DNA of 64,000 bases from Methylibium petroleiphilum PM1 (lineage in GTDB: Bacteria; Pseudomonadota; Gammaproteobacteria; Burkholderiales; Burkholderiaceae_C). Shown here piece by piece: positions 23,098-32,278 of this stretch. The notes below the pieces were generated by a model, which was not told where the DNA came from, made no database searches, and saw only the letters and a program-made list of their open reading frames with translations. Where the stretch lies: NCBI RefSeq assembly GCF_000015725.1, contig NC_008825.1, forward strand, positions 682,001-746,000, given 5' to 3'. How positions within the stretch are numbered: the first letter of the stretch is position 1; every line of letters starts with the position of its first letter. The translations under genes were made by a program, and so were the position numbers.

Positions 23098-23406
23098 TCA
23101 GAGCTTTCCTTGCACGAGGCCGCGGAAGCCGTAGACCGTGCGGTCGCCGGCGTAGTCGACCAGCTCGACAGTGCGCTGCTGGCCGGGCTCGAAGCGCACT
23201 GCGGTGCCCGAGGCGATGTTGAGCCGCATGCCGTGGGCCGCGGCGCGGTCGAAGCGCAGCGCGCCGTTGGTCTCGGCGAAGTGGTAGTGCGAGCCGACCT
23301 GGATCGGCCGGTCGCCACCGTTCTCGATCACCAGCGTCAGCGTGCGGCGATCGGGGTTCAGCACATGGTCCGGTCCGTCGGACGGCAACAGCTCTCCAGG
23401 CGTCAT
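23098..23406 (-). CDS. ureB: Urease beta subunit
   Basis: Structural beta subunit of urease. The start [13 protein letters not shown] is the usual N-terminus, so ATG 23406 is preferred over an ATG 18 bases upstream. The body has [18 protein letters not shown] and [19 protein letters not shown], and it ends [10 protein letters not shown]. The 102-residue length is normal. It lies 10 bases after ureA and 1 base before ureC. Confidence 0.97.
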   Translation of the reverse strand: MTPGELLPSDGPDHVLNPDRRTLTLVIENGGDRPIQVGSHYHFAETNGALRFDRAAAHGMRLNIASGTAVRFEPGQQRTVELVDYAGDRTVYGFRGLVQGKL

Positions 23407-23416
23407 GTGAGCGGCC

Positions 23417-23719
23417 TCATGCAATGGGTTGGTGCACGGTCACCAATTTGGTGCCGTCCGGGAAGGTCGCCTCGACCTGGATGTCCGGGATCATCTCGGC
23501 CACGCCGTCCATCACGTCGGCCCGGGTCAGCACCTGCTGGCCCGCGCTCATCAGCTGGGCCACGCTCTGCCCGTCGCGGGCGCCTTCCAGGATCGCGGCG
23601 GTGATCAGCGCCACGGCCTCCGGGTGGTTGAGCTTCAGGCCCCGGGCCCGGCGCCGTTCGGCCAGCAGCGCGGCGGTGAAGATCAGCAGCTTGTCTTTCT
23701 CGCGGGGCGTCAGGTCCAT
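23417..23719 (-). CDS. ureA: Urease gamma subunit
   Basis: Smallest urease subunit, exactly the standard 100 residues. It begins [20 protein letters not shown] and contains [21 protein letters not shown] and [17 protein letters not shown]. It is the first gene of the ureABC block. Unlike most urease clusters, no ureD lies upstream: the next gene is divergent and encodes a sensor kinase. No Shine-Dalgarno is visible before the ATG. Confidence 0.97.
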   Translation of the reverse strand: MDLTPREKDKLLIFTAALLAERRRARGLKLNHPEAVALITAAILEGARDGQSVAQLMSAGQQVLTRADVMDGVAEMIPDIQVEATFPDGTKLVTVHQPIA

Positions 23720-23733
23720 GGCGGGGCGCTGTG

Positions 23734-23749
23734 AGCAGGATGGATGCCA
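23734..23749 (-). promoter_or_regulatory. Candidate sigma-54 promoter of ureABC
   Basis: Read on the minus strand the site is TGGCATCCATCCTGCT, which has the GG-N10-GC core and the TGGCA and TGCT ends of sigma-54 promoters. It would give nitrogen control through NtrC, as known for urease in many proteobacteria. A weakness is that the predicted start lies only a few bases before the ureA ATG, leaving almost no leader. Confidence 0.35.
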
Positions 23750-23816
23750 TGCTAGTGCACCGGCGTCCGGGCCGGCTGGTGCGGTTCTTGATCGGTGAGG
23801 TACAACCCTGCTGCCC

Positions 23817-26800
23817 ATGCCGTCCCACCCCGCCGCCCTGCCGCCTGCTTCCGACACGCCGCCCGCCGCGCCGGTGCAGCGCGTGATCAAGCTGCGCCGC
23901 GACTACAACAGCTGGGTCGCGCGCGAGACCATGGAGGACTACGCGCTGCGCTTCACGCCGCGCGCCTTCCGCAAGTGGTCGGCCTGGCGGGTGGCCAACA
24001 CCGCCATCGGCGGCGCCGCGTCCTTCCTGGTGCTGGAGGCGGTGGGGGCCACGCTGCTGGTCCAGCACGGCTTCGTCAACGCGGCGCTGGCGATCCTGGT
24101 GACCGGCCTGGTGATCTTCCTGGCCGGGCTGCCGGTCAGCGTCTACGCGGCGCGTCACGGCGTCGACATGGACCTGCTGACGCGCGGCGCCGGTTTCGGC
24201 TATATCGGCTCCACGCTCACCTCGCTGATCTACGCGAGCTTCACCTTCATCTTCTTCGCGCTCGAGGCCGCGGTGATGGCGTATGCGCTGGAGCTGGCCT
24301 TCGATATCCCGCCGGCCTGGGGCTACCTGATCTGCGCGGTGGTCGTGATCCCGCTGGTGACCCACGGCGTCACCGCGATCAGCCGGCTGCAGGTCTGGAC
24401 CCAGCCGCTGTGGCTGGCGATGCTGGTCGCGCCCTATGTCTACGTGTTCGCCGAGAACCCGGGCGTCGTCGACGGCCTGCTCGCGTACGGCGGCGAGAAG
24501 GGCGTGGCCGGCTTCTCGTGGCTGCACTTCGGCGCGGCCACCACGGTGGGCATTGCGCTCATCACGCAGATGGGCGAGCAGGCCGACTACCTGCGCTTCA
24601 TGCCGGAGAAGCGCGCCGGCCAGCGCGGCCGCTGGTGGCTGGGCGTGCTGGTCGGCGGGCCGGGCTGGGTGCTGCCGGGCGTGCTGAAGATGCTGGGCGG
24701 CACGCTGCTGGCGTGGCTGGCCATCAGCCACATGGTGCCGCTGGACCGCGCGGTCGACCCCAACCAGATGTACCTCGCGGCCTACGAGCACGTGTTCCCG
24801 CACTACGGCCTGGCGGTCGCGGCGACCGCGCTGTTCGTCGTGATCTCGCAGCTCAAGATCAACGTCACCAACGCCTACGCCGGCTCGCTGGCCTGGAGCA
24901 ACTTCTTCGCGCGCCTCACCCACAGCCACCCGGGCCGCGTGGTGTGGATGGTGTTCAACACCGCGATCGCGCTGATGCTGATGGAGCTCAATGTCTTCCA
25001 GGCCATCGGCAGCGTGCTCGGGCTGTACAGCAACGTCGCGATCGCCTGGATGATGGCCGTGGTGGCCGACCTGGTGGTCAACAAGCCACTGGGCCTGAGC
25101 CCGCCCGGCATCGAGTTCCGCCGCGCTCACCTCTACGACGTCAACCCGGTCGGCGTGGGTGCGATGGGCATCGCCTCGCTGCTGTCGATCACCGCGCACA
25201 TCGGCCTGTACGGACCCATGGCGCAGGCCTGGTCGGCGGCCATCGCGATGGTCACCGCCTTCGCCGCCGCGCCGCTGATCGCCTGGGCCACGAAGGGCCG
25301 CTACTACATCGCCCGCCAGCCCGAGCCGCTGGCGGCCGGCGACGATGGGCGTTACCCGCGCCTCAGCCGCTGCTGCATCTGCGAGCGTGAGTACGAGCGC
25401 GACGACATCGCCTCCTGCCCGGCCTACGGCGGGCCGATCTGCTCGCTGTGCTGCACGCTCGACGCGCGCTGCGGCGACCTGTGCAAGCCGCCCGAGGCCA
25501 AGCTCGCCGCGCAGTGGTCGGCGGCGCTGCGGCGCCTGCTGCCGCGCGCCGTGTGGCCCTACATCGACACCGGTCTGGGCCACTACCTGCTGTTGATGCT
25601 CACCGTGGTGCCGCTGCTCGGCGGCCTGTTCGCGCTGCTCTACCACCAGGAGCTGCGCACGCTGGCCGCCAGCGGCGCGCCGCTCGCGCCGGCGGTGGCC
25701 GGTGCGTTGAAGCTGGGCTTCGTGAAGGCCTTCGCTGCGCTGCTGCTGATCGCCGGGACCGTGGCCTGGTGGCTGGTGCTCACGCACAAGAGCCGCGAGG
25801 TCGCACAGGAGGAGTCCAACCGCCAGACCGCCGCGCTGCGCACCGAGATCGAGTCGCACCGCCGCACCGACGCGCAGCTGCAGGAGGCCAAGCTGCAGGC
25901 CGAGCGCGCGATGCACCAGGCCGAGCAGGCCAACCGCGCCAAGAGCCGCTACATCACCGCCATCAGCCATGAGCTGCGCACGCCGCTCAACAGCATCCTC
26001 GGCTATGCGCAGCTGCTGGAGGAGGACGAGGCGATGCCGCCGCACCGCGCGCAGGCGGTGCGCGTGATCCGCCGCGGCGGGGACCACCTCGCCAGCCTGA
26101 TCGAGGACACGCTGGACCTGGCGCGCATCGAGAGCGGCAAGCTCGCGCTGGAGGTGCGGCCGCTGCGGCTGTGCGAGGCGGTGCAGGAGCTCGCGCGCAT
26201 GTTCGAGCTGCAGGCGCGCGCCAAGGGCCTGGTGTTCCGCCACGAGATCGAGGGCCCGGACGTGGTGCGCGCCGACGAGAAGCGGCTGCGCCAGATCCTC
26301 ATCAACCTGCTCGGCAACGCGGTGAAGTTCACCGCGCAGGGCGAGGTGGTATTCCGCATGCGCTACGCGCGCGAGATCGCGCACTTCGAGATCGAGGACT
26401 CGGGCCCCGGCATGACGTCCGATGAGCTGGCGCGCGTGTTCGAACCCTTCGAACGCGGCGGCGCGCTGGCCGGCGGCGGGCACGGCACCGGCATCGGCCT
26501 CACCATCGCGAAGATGCTGACCGACCTGATGGGCGGCGAGATGACGGTGCGCAGCACGCCCGGCCGCGGCACCGCCTTCGCGATCCGGCTGTTCCTGCCG
26601 CAGGCCAGCGAGGCGACGGTGGCGCCCGCGGTGCGCGTGGCGCGCCGCATCGGCTATGCCGGCGCGCGCCGCAGCGTGCTGGTGGTCGACAACGAGGAGG
26701 CCGACCGCGGCCTGCTCGCCACGGTGCTGGAGCCGCTGGGTTTCGCGGTGCGCCAGGCGGCCTCCGGCGAGGCGGCCCTGCGCTTGCTGCGCGCCGGCCC

Positions 26801-27329
26801 GCCGCCCGACGCCATCCTGATGGACCTGGCCATGCCGGGGCTGGACGGCTGGGCCACGATCCGCCAGCTGCGCGAGGAAGGCCTGTGCGAGGCGCCGGTG
26901 GCCATCGTCTCGGCCAATGCCTTCGACCGCGGGCTCGACAACGACGTCGGCGTCACGCCGGCCGACTTCTTCGTGAAGCCGGTGCGCGTGACCGACCTGC
27001 TGCAGTGGCTGGGCCAGCGTCTGGCGCTCGAATGGATCGATGCGCCACCGCGCCACGCCACGGCCTCCGGCCCGCCGGCGCTCGCCACGCCGGCCGGTCC
27101 GCTGCCGGTCGCCGCGTTTGCGCGCCGCGCCGCGCTCGACGAACTGGCGCGGCTGGGCTACCTGCGCGGCCTGCTCGGCGAGCTGAGCGCGATCGAGGCC
27201 GAGGACCCGGCCGCCGCGGCCTGGACCGGCCCGGTGCGCGAGCTGGCCCAGCAGTTCCGCTTCGACGCCATCCGTGCGCTGCTGAATCCCCGAGACGAGG
27301 AACCCGAAGATGCTGCCGCGGCCGCCTGA
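23817..27329 (+). CDS. Hybrid histidine kinase with NCS1 permease sensor domain
   Basis: A 1170-residue fusion. Residues ~20-490 resemble a whole NCS1 (cytosine/purine/allantoin-type) permease with about twelve membrane helices (for example [20 protein letters not shown]). Residues ~517-553 form a nine-Cys knuckle (CCICERE, ICSLCC, CGDLC). Two more helices and a coiled coil follow. HisKA has the phosphorylated His in [12 protein letters not shown] (about 717), HATPase_c has NLLGNAVKF and [10 protein letters not shown], and a receiver domain has its Asp in ILMDLAMPG (about 1003). It probably senses a nitrogenous base or related solute. The response regulator downstream overlaps it by 20 bases, and urease is divergent. 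Confidence 0.92.
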   Translation: MPSHPAALPPASDTPPAAPVQRVIKLRRDYNSWVARETMEDYALRFTPRAFRKWSAWRVANTAIGGAASFLVLEAVGATLLVQHGFVNAALAILVTGLVIFLAGLPVSVYAARHGVDMDLLTRGAGFGYIGSTLTSLIYASFTFIFFALEAAVMAYALELAFDIPPAWGYLICAVVVIPLVTHGVTAISRLQVWTQPLWLAMLVAPYVYVFAENPGVVDGLLAYGGEKGVAGFSWLHFGAATTVGIALITQMGEQADYLRFMPEKRAGQRGRWWLGVLVGGPGWVLPGVLKMLGGTLLAWLAISHMVPLDRAVDPNQMYLAAYEHVFPHYGLAVAATALFVVISQLKINVTNAYAGSLAWSNFFARLTHSHPGRVVWMVFNTAIALMLMELNVFQAIGSVLGLYSNVAIAWMMAVVADLVVNKPLGLSPPGIEFRRAHLYDVNPVGVGAMGIASLLSITAHIGLYGPMAQAWSAAIAMVTAFAAAPLIAWATKGRYYIARQPEPLAAGDDGRYPRLSRCCICEREYERDDIASCPAYGGPICSLCCTLDARCGDLCKPPEAKLAAQWSAALRRLLPRAVWPYIDTGLGHYLLLMLTVVPLLGGLFALLYHQELRTLAASGAPLAPAVAGALKLGFVKAFAALLLIAGTVAWWLVLTHKSREVAQEESNRQTAALRTEIESHRRTDAQLQEAKLQAERAMHQAEQANRAKSRYITAISHELRTPLNSILGYAQLLEEDEAMPPHRAQAVRVIRRGGDHLASLIEDTLDLARIESGKLALEVRPLRLCEAVQELARMFELQARAKGLVFRHEIEGPDVVRADEKRLRQILINLLGNAVKFTAQGEVVFRMRYAREIAHFEIEDSGPGMTSDELARVFEPFERGGALAGGGHGTGIGLTIAKMLTDLMGGEMTVRSTPGRGTAFAIRLFLPQASEATVAPAVRVARRIGYAGARRSVLVVDNEEADRGLLATVLEPLGFAVRQAASGEAALRLLRAGPPPDAILMDLAMPGLDGWATIRQLREEGLCEAPVAIVSANAFDRGLDNDVGVTPADFFVKPVRVTDLLQWLGQRLALEWIDAPPRHATASGPPALATPAGPLPVAAFARRAALDELARLGYLRGLLGELSAIEAEDPAAAAWTGPVRELAQQFRFDAIRALLNPRDEEPEDAAAAA

Positions 27330-28311
27330 CTCTCCCGCCGACCCCAACGTGCCGCGCGGGCCGGAGCGCATGCGCCTCGGCGAGAACAGCGACGTGGTGC
27401 TGATCGTCGACGACGTGCCGGACAACGTCTCGGTGCTGCACGATGCGCTCGACGAATCCGGCTACACCGTGCTGGTCGCCACCAGCGGCGAGGCCGCGCT
27501 GGAACGCGCCGCCCACGCGCGGCCCGACGTGGTGCTGCTCGACGCGCTGATGCCCGGCATGGACGGCTTCGAGGTCGCGCGTCGGCTCAAGCGCGACGCC
27601 GCCACCGCGCACATCCCCATCGTCTTCATGACCGGCCTGGCCGAGACCGAGCACGTGGAGGCGGCGTTCGAGGCCGGCGGCGTGGACTACGTGACCAAGC
27701 CGATCCGCCCACGCGAGGTCATCGCGCGCATCGCCGCCCATGTGCGCGGCGCGCGCCAGGCACGGCAGGCGCGCAGCGCGCTCGACGCCTTCGGCCACGC
27801 CGTCATCACCGTGCGCGCCGGCGACGGCCGCGTGCTGTGGCAGACGCCGCTGGCGCGCGAGCTGCTGCAGGCGCTGGACGCCACGCGCGAGGCCGGCACC
27901 CGCGGCCCGGTGCTCAGCGAGACCCTGCTCGACTGGATGCAGGCGCAGGCGGTGCTGGCAGCCACCGAGCAGACCGGCTACCCCATCGTGCTGGCGCGCG
28001 AGGGCCGCCGCGTGAGCTTCGCGCTGCACGAGGCCACCGGCGAGGACGAGTGGCTGCTGGTGCTGACCGAGTCGAACGACCGCGCCAGCATCGAGGGCCT
28101 GGCGGTCGCGTTCCGGCTCACCGGCCGTGAGGCCGAGGTGCTGCACTGGGTGGCCCAGGGCAAGACCAACCGCGACATCGGCGACATCCTCGGCACCAGC
28201 CCGCGCACCGTGCACAAGCACCTGGAGCATGTGTTCGCCAAGCTCGGCGTCGAGACGCGCACCTCCGCGGCGGCGATGGCGCTCGGCAAGCTCAAGCGCG
28301 GCGCTGCCTGA
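27310..28311 (+). CDS. REC-LuxR response regulator
   Basis: A 333-residue regulator and evident partner of the upstream kinase, whose 3' end it overlaps by 20 bases. The N-terminal receiver domain begins VVLIVDDVPDN and has the phospho-acceptor Asp in VVLLDALMPGMDG and the Lys in YVTKPIRP. A middle part (about 155-255) looks PAS-like. The C-terminus is a LuxR/FixJ helix-turn-helix (LTGREAEVLHWVAQGKTNRD and SPRTVHKHLEHVFAKLGV). Targets are unknown; neighbouring urease or the urt operon are possible. The start at ATG 27310 is tentative; ATG 27370 would cut the disordered leader. Confidence 0.92.
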   Translation: MLPRPPDSPADPNVPRGPERMRLGENSDVVLIVDDVPDNVSVLHDALDESGYTVLVATSGEAALERAAHARPDVVLLDALMPGMDGFEVARRLKRDAATAHIPIVFMTGLAETEHVEAAFEAGGVDYVTKPIRPREVIARIAAHVRGARQARQARSALDAFGHAVITVRAGDGRVLWQTPLARELLQALDATREAGTRGPVLSETLLDWMQAQAVLAATEQTGYPIVLAREGRRVSFALHEATGEDEWLLVLTESNDRASIEGLAVAFRLTGREAEVLHWVAQGKTNRDIGDILGTSPRTVHKHLEHVFAKLGVETRTSAAAMALGKLKRGAA

Positions 28312-28328
28312 GGTGCCGCGGCCGGGCC

Positions 28329-28595
28329 TCAGGCGAGGTCGTCGTCGGAGAGCGACTTGAACAGGCGGCCCGCCTGCGCCGCCAGCGTGAGCAGGCCGCA
28401 CACCAGCACCACGGCGCTGCGCTGCGAGGGCCGCATCCCCGAGTCCCACCAGTAGCTGAAGCCGCCTGCCAGCGTGAACAGGCTGCCGAGCACGAGGAAG
28501 GCCATGAACAGCAGCCAGCTCACCCACGGCGCCGGGCGCCAGAACAGCAGGTGGCCCCAGGCGGCCAGCGCCACCAGCACGGCGAAGGTCTTCAT
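28329..28595 (-). CDS. Small membrane protein, unknown
   Basis: An 88-residue protein with three hydrophobic segments (FAVLVALAAWGHLLFW, VSWLLFMAFLVLGSLFTLAG, AVVLVCGLLTLAAQAG) and an acidic end (SLSDDDLA). I do not recognise the family. It is the last gene of a long minus-strand run and lies 31 bases after a metallophosphatase gene, so it may be co-transcribed. Confidence 0.7.
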   Translation of the reverse strand: MKTFAVLVALAAWGHLLFWRPAPWVSWLLFMAFLVLGSLFTLAGGFSYWWDSGMRPSQRSAVVLVCGLLTLAAQAGRLFKSLSDDDLA

Positions 28596-28626
28596 CGCGA
28601 CGTGGCCTCGTCGGCGGAAAGGCCGT

Positions 28627-29385
28627 TCATGGCAGGCGGCCCCAGCGCAGTGCATGCGCCCATTCGGGCCGTGCGCGCTGCTCCGCCAGCACCGCCATCG
28701 CCTCGTGGTCGTAGGGCACCGCCAGCAGCTCGGCCGACCAGCGGCCGTCGTCGCCGCGCTCGGCGATCGCGTAGCGCGCGTCCGGCGCGCCGTTCTCGAC
28801 GGCGTGCGGCCAGGGCTGCGCGTCGCCGTAGGCCGGCAGGCCCACGCTGCCGGGGTTGAGCAGCAGCTGGCCGCGCCGGCTGCGCAGCAGGCGCGGCGTG
28901 TGGGTGTGCCCGCAGCACACCAGCGCCGCACGCACCTCGCCCAGGCGCGCCGCCACCTCGTCGGCCGTCGCGGCGCGCAGTCCCTGCGGCGTCACGGTCT
29001 CGAAGAAGTAGACGTCGTCGTGCACCGGCGTGCCGTGGCACAGGAAGGCGTCGTCGTCGGCCAGCGCGTGCCGGTGCGTCAGCGTGCGCAGCCAGTCGAG
29101 TTCGGCCGTGCCCAGCATCGCATGCGCATAGGCGTCCGAGGGCTCGCGCGGCAGCGCGCCGCCGCCGAGCACGTAGCGCTCGTGGTTGCCGGCCAGCTGC
29201 AGCCAGTCCTGCGCCATCAGGAAGCGCGCCGTCTCGCGCGGCAGCAGCGGCCCCGACAGGCTGTCGCCGAGGTTGACCGTGCGGTCCACGCCACGGCGGC
29301 CGATGTCGGCCACCACCGCCTCGAGCGCGGCGAGATTGCCGTGGATGTCGGAGACGAAGGCGATGCGCAGGGGCGGCGTCGTCAT
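28627..29385 (-). CDS. Metallophosphoesterase (YfcE/ApaH-like)
   Basis: A 252-residue calcineurin-like phosphoesterase. Metal ligands are visible in FVSDIHGNLAALE, NLGDSLSGP, LAGNHERYV, LCHGTPVHDD and CCGHTHTPRL, followed by LLLNPGSVGLPAYGD. This pattern matches the MJ0936/YfcE-type family with two-metal catalysis on small phosphodiesters or phosphomonoesters; the natural substrate is unknown. The start at 29385 overlaps the stop of the upstream VOC gene (ATGA), so the two are coupled. Confidence 0.9.
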   Translation of the reverse strand: MTTPPLRIAFVSDIHGNLAALEAVVADIGRRGVDRTVNLGDSLSGPLLPRETARFLMAQDWLQLAGNHERYVLGGGALPREPSDAYAHAMLGTAELDWLRTLTHRHALADDDAFLCHGTPVHDDVYFFETVTPQGLRAATADEVAARLGEVRAALVCCGHTHTPRLLRSRRGQLLLNPGSVGLPAYGDAQPWPHAVENGAPDARYAIAERGDDGRWSAELLAVPYDHEAMAVLAEQRARPEWAHALRWGRLP

Positions 29386-29804
29386 GCGTCCGGCTCGGTC
29401 TGGCCGCGGCAGACGACGGCGAGCTTGTGGCCGTCGGGGTCGCGTACGTAGGCCGCGTAGAAGTCGGCGTTGTACTGCGGGCGCAGGCCCGGCGCGCCCT
29501 CCGAGCGGCCGCCGTGCGCCAGCGCCGCGGCGTGGAAGGCGTCCACCTCGGCCCAGCTGCGAGCCTGCAACGCCACCATCGTGCCGTTGCCCACCGTGGC
29601 GGGCCGGCCGTCGTAGGGCTCGCACAGCCACAGCGCGATCTCCTTCGCGCCGTGATCCTGGTAGGTGCCCCAGCCGATCCAGCCGTCCCAGTCGGGCTCG
29701 TCGCGGGTGTCGCAGCGCTGCAGGCCCAGCGTGGCCATCGTCGCGTCGTAGAAGCGCGCGGCGCGGGGCAGATCGGCGCTGCCGAGGCAGACGTAGGTGA
29801 ACAC
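29382..29804 (-). CDS. VOC family (glyoxalase/bleomycin resistance) protein
   Basis: A 140-residue vicinal-oxygen-chelate domain protein starting MFTYVCLGSADLPRAARFYD and ending with YAAYVRDPDGHKLAVVC, the usual metal-ligand region. Members include glyoxalases, dioxygenases and resistance proteins; the substrate here is not known. The GTG at 29804 is chosen because AAAGGAGG lies 8 bases upstream. It sits 41 bases after an isochorismatase-like hydrolase and overlaps the next gene by 4 bases. Confidence 0.88.
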   Translation of the reverse strand: MFTYVCLGSADLPRAARFYDATMATLGLQRCDTRDEPDWDGWIGWGTYQDHGAKEIALWLCEPYDGRPATVGNGTMVALQARSWAEVDAFHAAALAHGGRSEGAPGLRPQYNADFYAAYVRDPDGHKLAVVCRGQTEPDA

Positions 29805-29845
29805 CGTGAGCCCCTCCTTTCGGTGCCGCGACGCGCCGCGCGGAC

Positions 29846-30448
29846 TCAGTTGCCGAGGTCGGCCACCGAGTCCACCACCGCCGCGTACAGGTCGCGCGTG
29901 GACGCCAGCGCGCCGTCGTGCACCTCGCGCGCTGTCAGCACCTTGCCGTTCGGCCCCTGCAGCGCGCGCGTCGCGGTGGCGCTGGCCACCACCGTCGGCG
30001 CGTAGCCGAGGTTGAAGCCGCCGTGCGCGGTGGAGTTGATGCACATGTGCGTCATGAAGCCGGCCAGCACGATCTGCTGGATGCCCAGCGCCTTCAGCCG
30101 CTCGTCGAGGTCGGTCTGCACGAAGGAGTTGGGGTAGTGCTTGGTGATGACCGGCTCGCCGGCGATCGGAGCCACCTCGGCCGAGATGGCGCCGATCTCG
30201 GCCCGCACGTCGTAGGGCGAGCCGGCGCCGGCGTCGTGCTGGATGTGGAAGATCGGCATCCTGCGCGCGCGGGCGATCTCCAGCAGCTTGCGCGCCTCGA
30301 CCAGCGCCTCTTCCACGCCGGTCAGCTGCATCACGCCCTGCCGGTAGGTGTTCTGGCAGTCGATCATGATCAGTGCGGCCTCGCCCAGCGCGGCCGGACG
30401 GTGGCCGAGGCCGACGAGATCTCTCAAGGTGGTGGACGCGGTGGTCAT
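29846..30448 (-). CDS. Cysteine hydrolase (isochorismatase family)
   Basis: A 200-residue isochorismatase-fold hydrolase. The Asp-Lys-Cys triad is visible as LIMIDCQNTY (Asp), EPVITKHYPNSF (Lys) and GFMTHMCINSTAHGG (Cys). Related enzymes cleave amide or carbamoyl groups (nicotinamide, N-carbamoyl compounds, ureidoacrylate), which would suit the nitrogen theme of the region, but the substrate cannot be told. AGGAGA lies 6 bases before the ATG, supporting the start. It begins a likely operon with the VOC and phosphoesterase genes. Confidence 0.9.
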   Translation of the reverse strand: MTTASTTLRDLVGLGHRPAALGEAALIMIDCQNTYRQGVMQLTGVEEALVEARKLLEIARARRMPIFHIQHDAGAGSPYDVRAEIGAISAEVAPIAGEPVITKHYPNSFVQTDLDERLKALGIQQIVLAGFMTHMCINSTAHGGFNLGYAPTVVASATATRALQGPNGKVLTAREVHDGALASTRDLYAAVVDSVADLGN

Positions 30449-30522
30449 GCGGGTCTCCTGGTGATGCCTGGCAGGGCTGCCGGCGCGCCGCCATTACACC
30501 AAAGTCACGATGGACCCGCGCC

Positions 30523-31095
30523 TCAGGGCGGATCGCGCGGGCTGCCAGCGTCGGCGGCGATCAGCCCGGCGCCCAGCCCGCCGGCCCCTGCGGCGGCACC
30601 GCCACCACCACCCCCGCCGCGCGCATCGCCGCGGCCCCCGCCGTCGCCGTCGCCACGGCCGCCCCGCGGCATGCGGCCCGGCCCCGAGGGCGGCAGCAGC
30701 AGGCCGGCCGGAATCGGGTCCAGGCCGAGCTGGGCCCGCACGTCCGAGCGCAGCGCCTCGATCAGCGGCTGCCAGTCCACCGGCTCGCCGCGCCGCAGCC
30801 GCAGCGCGCACTGCGCCGCCAGCTCCACCTGCGCCAGCGAGCCGAACAGCACCAGATCGGCCAGCGTCTCCTCGATCTGCGGACCGTGCTCGTCGGCCGC
30901 CGGCGAGAACGAACCGGCCAGCGATCGGTAGGCCGCCATCAGCGACTTCAGCCGCTCGGTCTCCTGCCGGTTCTCGCGCTGGCGCCGCTGCTGCACGCGC
31001 TGCATCACGAACACACGCACCGCCAGCAGCACCACGGCGAGCAGCAGCGACGCGATCAGCGTCAGCGGCAGCGGGCCCAGGTCGGTCAGCCTCAT
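30523..31095 (-). CDS. Membrane-anchored protein with Gly-rich tail
   Basis: A 190-residue protein of unknown function. One N-terminal membrane segment (PLTLIASLLLAVVLLAVRVFV) is followed by a basic, coiled-coil-like stretch (QRVQQRRQRENRQETERL) and a helical soluble part to about residue 140. The last ~40 residues are almost only Gly, Ala, Asp and Arg (GDGGGRGDARGGGGGGG). The start overlaps the stop of the upstream dehydrogenase gene (ATGA), so they are co-translated. Confidence 0.75.
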   Translation of the reverse strand: MRLTDLGPLPLTLIASLLLAVVLLAVRVFVMQRVQQRRQRENRQETERLKSLMAAYRSLAGSFSPAADEHGPQIEETLADLVLFGSLAQVELAAQCALRLRRGEPVDWQPLIEALRSDVRAQLGLDPIPAGLLLPPSGPGRMPRGGRGDGDGGGRGDARGGGGGGGAAAGAGGLGAGLIAADAGSPRDPP

Positions 31096-31781
31096 CGCGG
31101 CACCCAGCCTCCACACACCGGGAACACCTGGCCCACGAAGCAGTCGGCCGGCTCGCTGCACAGGTAGGCGGCGAACTCGGCATCCTCGCGCGCGCCGACC
31201 AGGCGGCCCAGCGGCACCTCGCGCTTCAGGCGCTCCTGGAAGCGCGGGTCGGCCTGCACCTCGGGCGGGAAGTAGGTCGGGTTGTCGACGAAGTTCTGCG
31301 CGATCGCGTTCACCCGCACGCCGTGCGGCGCCACCTCGACGCCGACCGCCTGCACATAGGCCAGCTGCGCGCCGCGCGCGGCGCTGTAGGTCGAGCTGTT
31401 CTTCATGCCGCGCAGCGCCGCGGCGCTGCCCATCAGCACCACCCGGCCCGCGCGCCGCGCGATCATCTGCGGCAGCACCGCGCGCAGCAGCCGCGGCAGC
31501 GGGTCGACCAGCGCGCCGAACACCGCCGCCCACTCGGCATCGGACGACGCCACCGCGCTGGTGCGCGGCGCCGGGATCGCCAGGTTGAGCACCAGCAGGT
31601 CCACCACGCCGGCCGCGGCCACCACCCGCGCCGGCGCATCGGCGTCGGCCAGCGGTGAGGTGTCGGCGATCACGTCTGCGCCGTGCGCGGCGAACACCTC
31701 GCACAGCGCCGGCCCCATGAAGGCATCGGCCTGGGTGATCAGCGCACGCCGTCCGCTCAGGCTCAGAGGGTTTCCTGTCAT
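31092..31781 (-). CDS. SDR protein with halohydrin dehalogenase motifs
   Basis: A 229-residue short-chain dehydrogenase/reductase homologue. The usual Gly-rich NAD-binding loop TGxxxGxG is missing; in its place is TQADAFMG, which fits T-x4-F/Y-x-G. The catalytic region fits S-x12-Y-x3-R: Ser in MGSAAALRG, then TYSAARGAQ with Arg where dehydrogenases have Lys. These two motifs mark halohydrin dehalogenases, which form epoxides from vicinal haloalcohols without NAD(P). The product therefore could be a dehalogenase/epoxide-opening enzyme, or a related SDR of unknown function. It is translationally coupled to the next gene. Confidence 0.8.
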   Translation of the reverse strand: MTGNPLSLSGRRALITQADAFMGPALCEVFAAHGADVIADTSPLADADAPARVVAAAGVVDLLVLNLAIPAPRTSAVASSDAEWAAVFGALVDPLPRLLRAVLPQMIARRAGRVVLMGSAAALRGMKNSSTYSAARGAQLAYVQAVGVEVAPHGVRVNAIAQNFVDNPTYFPPEVQADPRFQERLKREVPLGRLVGAREDAEFAAYLCSEPADCFVGQVFPVCGGWVPR

Positions 31782-31809
31782 GCGTCGGTCCTTTCGGTCA
31801 CGGTGTCGG

Positions 31810-32214
31810 TCAGCGGCGCGGTTGGTGCATCACGCGCTGCGTCTCGGCCCACAGCGCCTGGCACTGGTGCTCGAGCGGGCTCGAGGCCGCCGGCGCCACG
31901 CCCTGCGCCTCGGCGGTCTTCACGCGCCGCAGTTCGCCCTGGTAGGCGGCGCTGCGGCGAGCTGCGGCGAGCTGGCGGCGGCGCGCGTCGTCGAGCTGCA
32001 GCCGGCGCAGGCTGAGGTAGGCGTCGTCGCGGTGGCCGCGCATCGCGGGCAGGCGGGCCTCGCACTTGGCATAGCCGAGATCGAAGCGCGCCATCGCCTG
32101 CGGGTCGAGCGCCATCGACTGCGCCGCGGCGGGCAGCGGCGCCGCGGCCGCCAGCACGGTGCAGGCGGTGGCCAGGGCCCGGGCGCCAGGGAAGGGAAGC
32201 TGGAGGAGTCGCAC
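31810..32214 (-). CDS. Hypothetical exported protein
   Basis: A 134-residue protein with an N-terminal signal peptide (FPGARALATACTVLAAAAPL, cleavage near PAAAQS) and a charged, helical mature part rich in Arg, Ala and Leu (LSLRRLQLDDARRRQLAAAR). Two Cys (in YAKCEARL and LEHQCQALW) might form a disulfide in the periplasm. GTG 32214 is preferred over ATG 32253 because AAAGGA lies 7 bases upstream. The family is not recognised. It lies between a GNAT gene and the SDR gene. Confidence 0.7.
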   Translation of the reverse strand: MRLLQLPFPGARALATACTVLAAAAPLPAAAQSMALDPQAMARFDLGYAKCEARLPAMRGHRDDAYLSLRRLQLDDARRRQLAAARRSAAYQGELRRVKTAEAQGVAPAASSPLEHQCQALWAETQRVMHQPRR

Positions 32215-32278
32215 GCGGGGGTCCTTTGCGGAGCGGGGAGGGTGGGCGGGCATAGGCAGCGGTTGCGCGCGGCCCGGC

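Noticed and set aside
23403-27425. A 1340-codon open frame on the minus strand
   Set aside because: It is antisense to the clear hybrid kinase gene and covers ureA in another frame; its composition is that of shadow frames.
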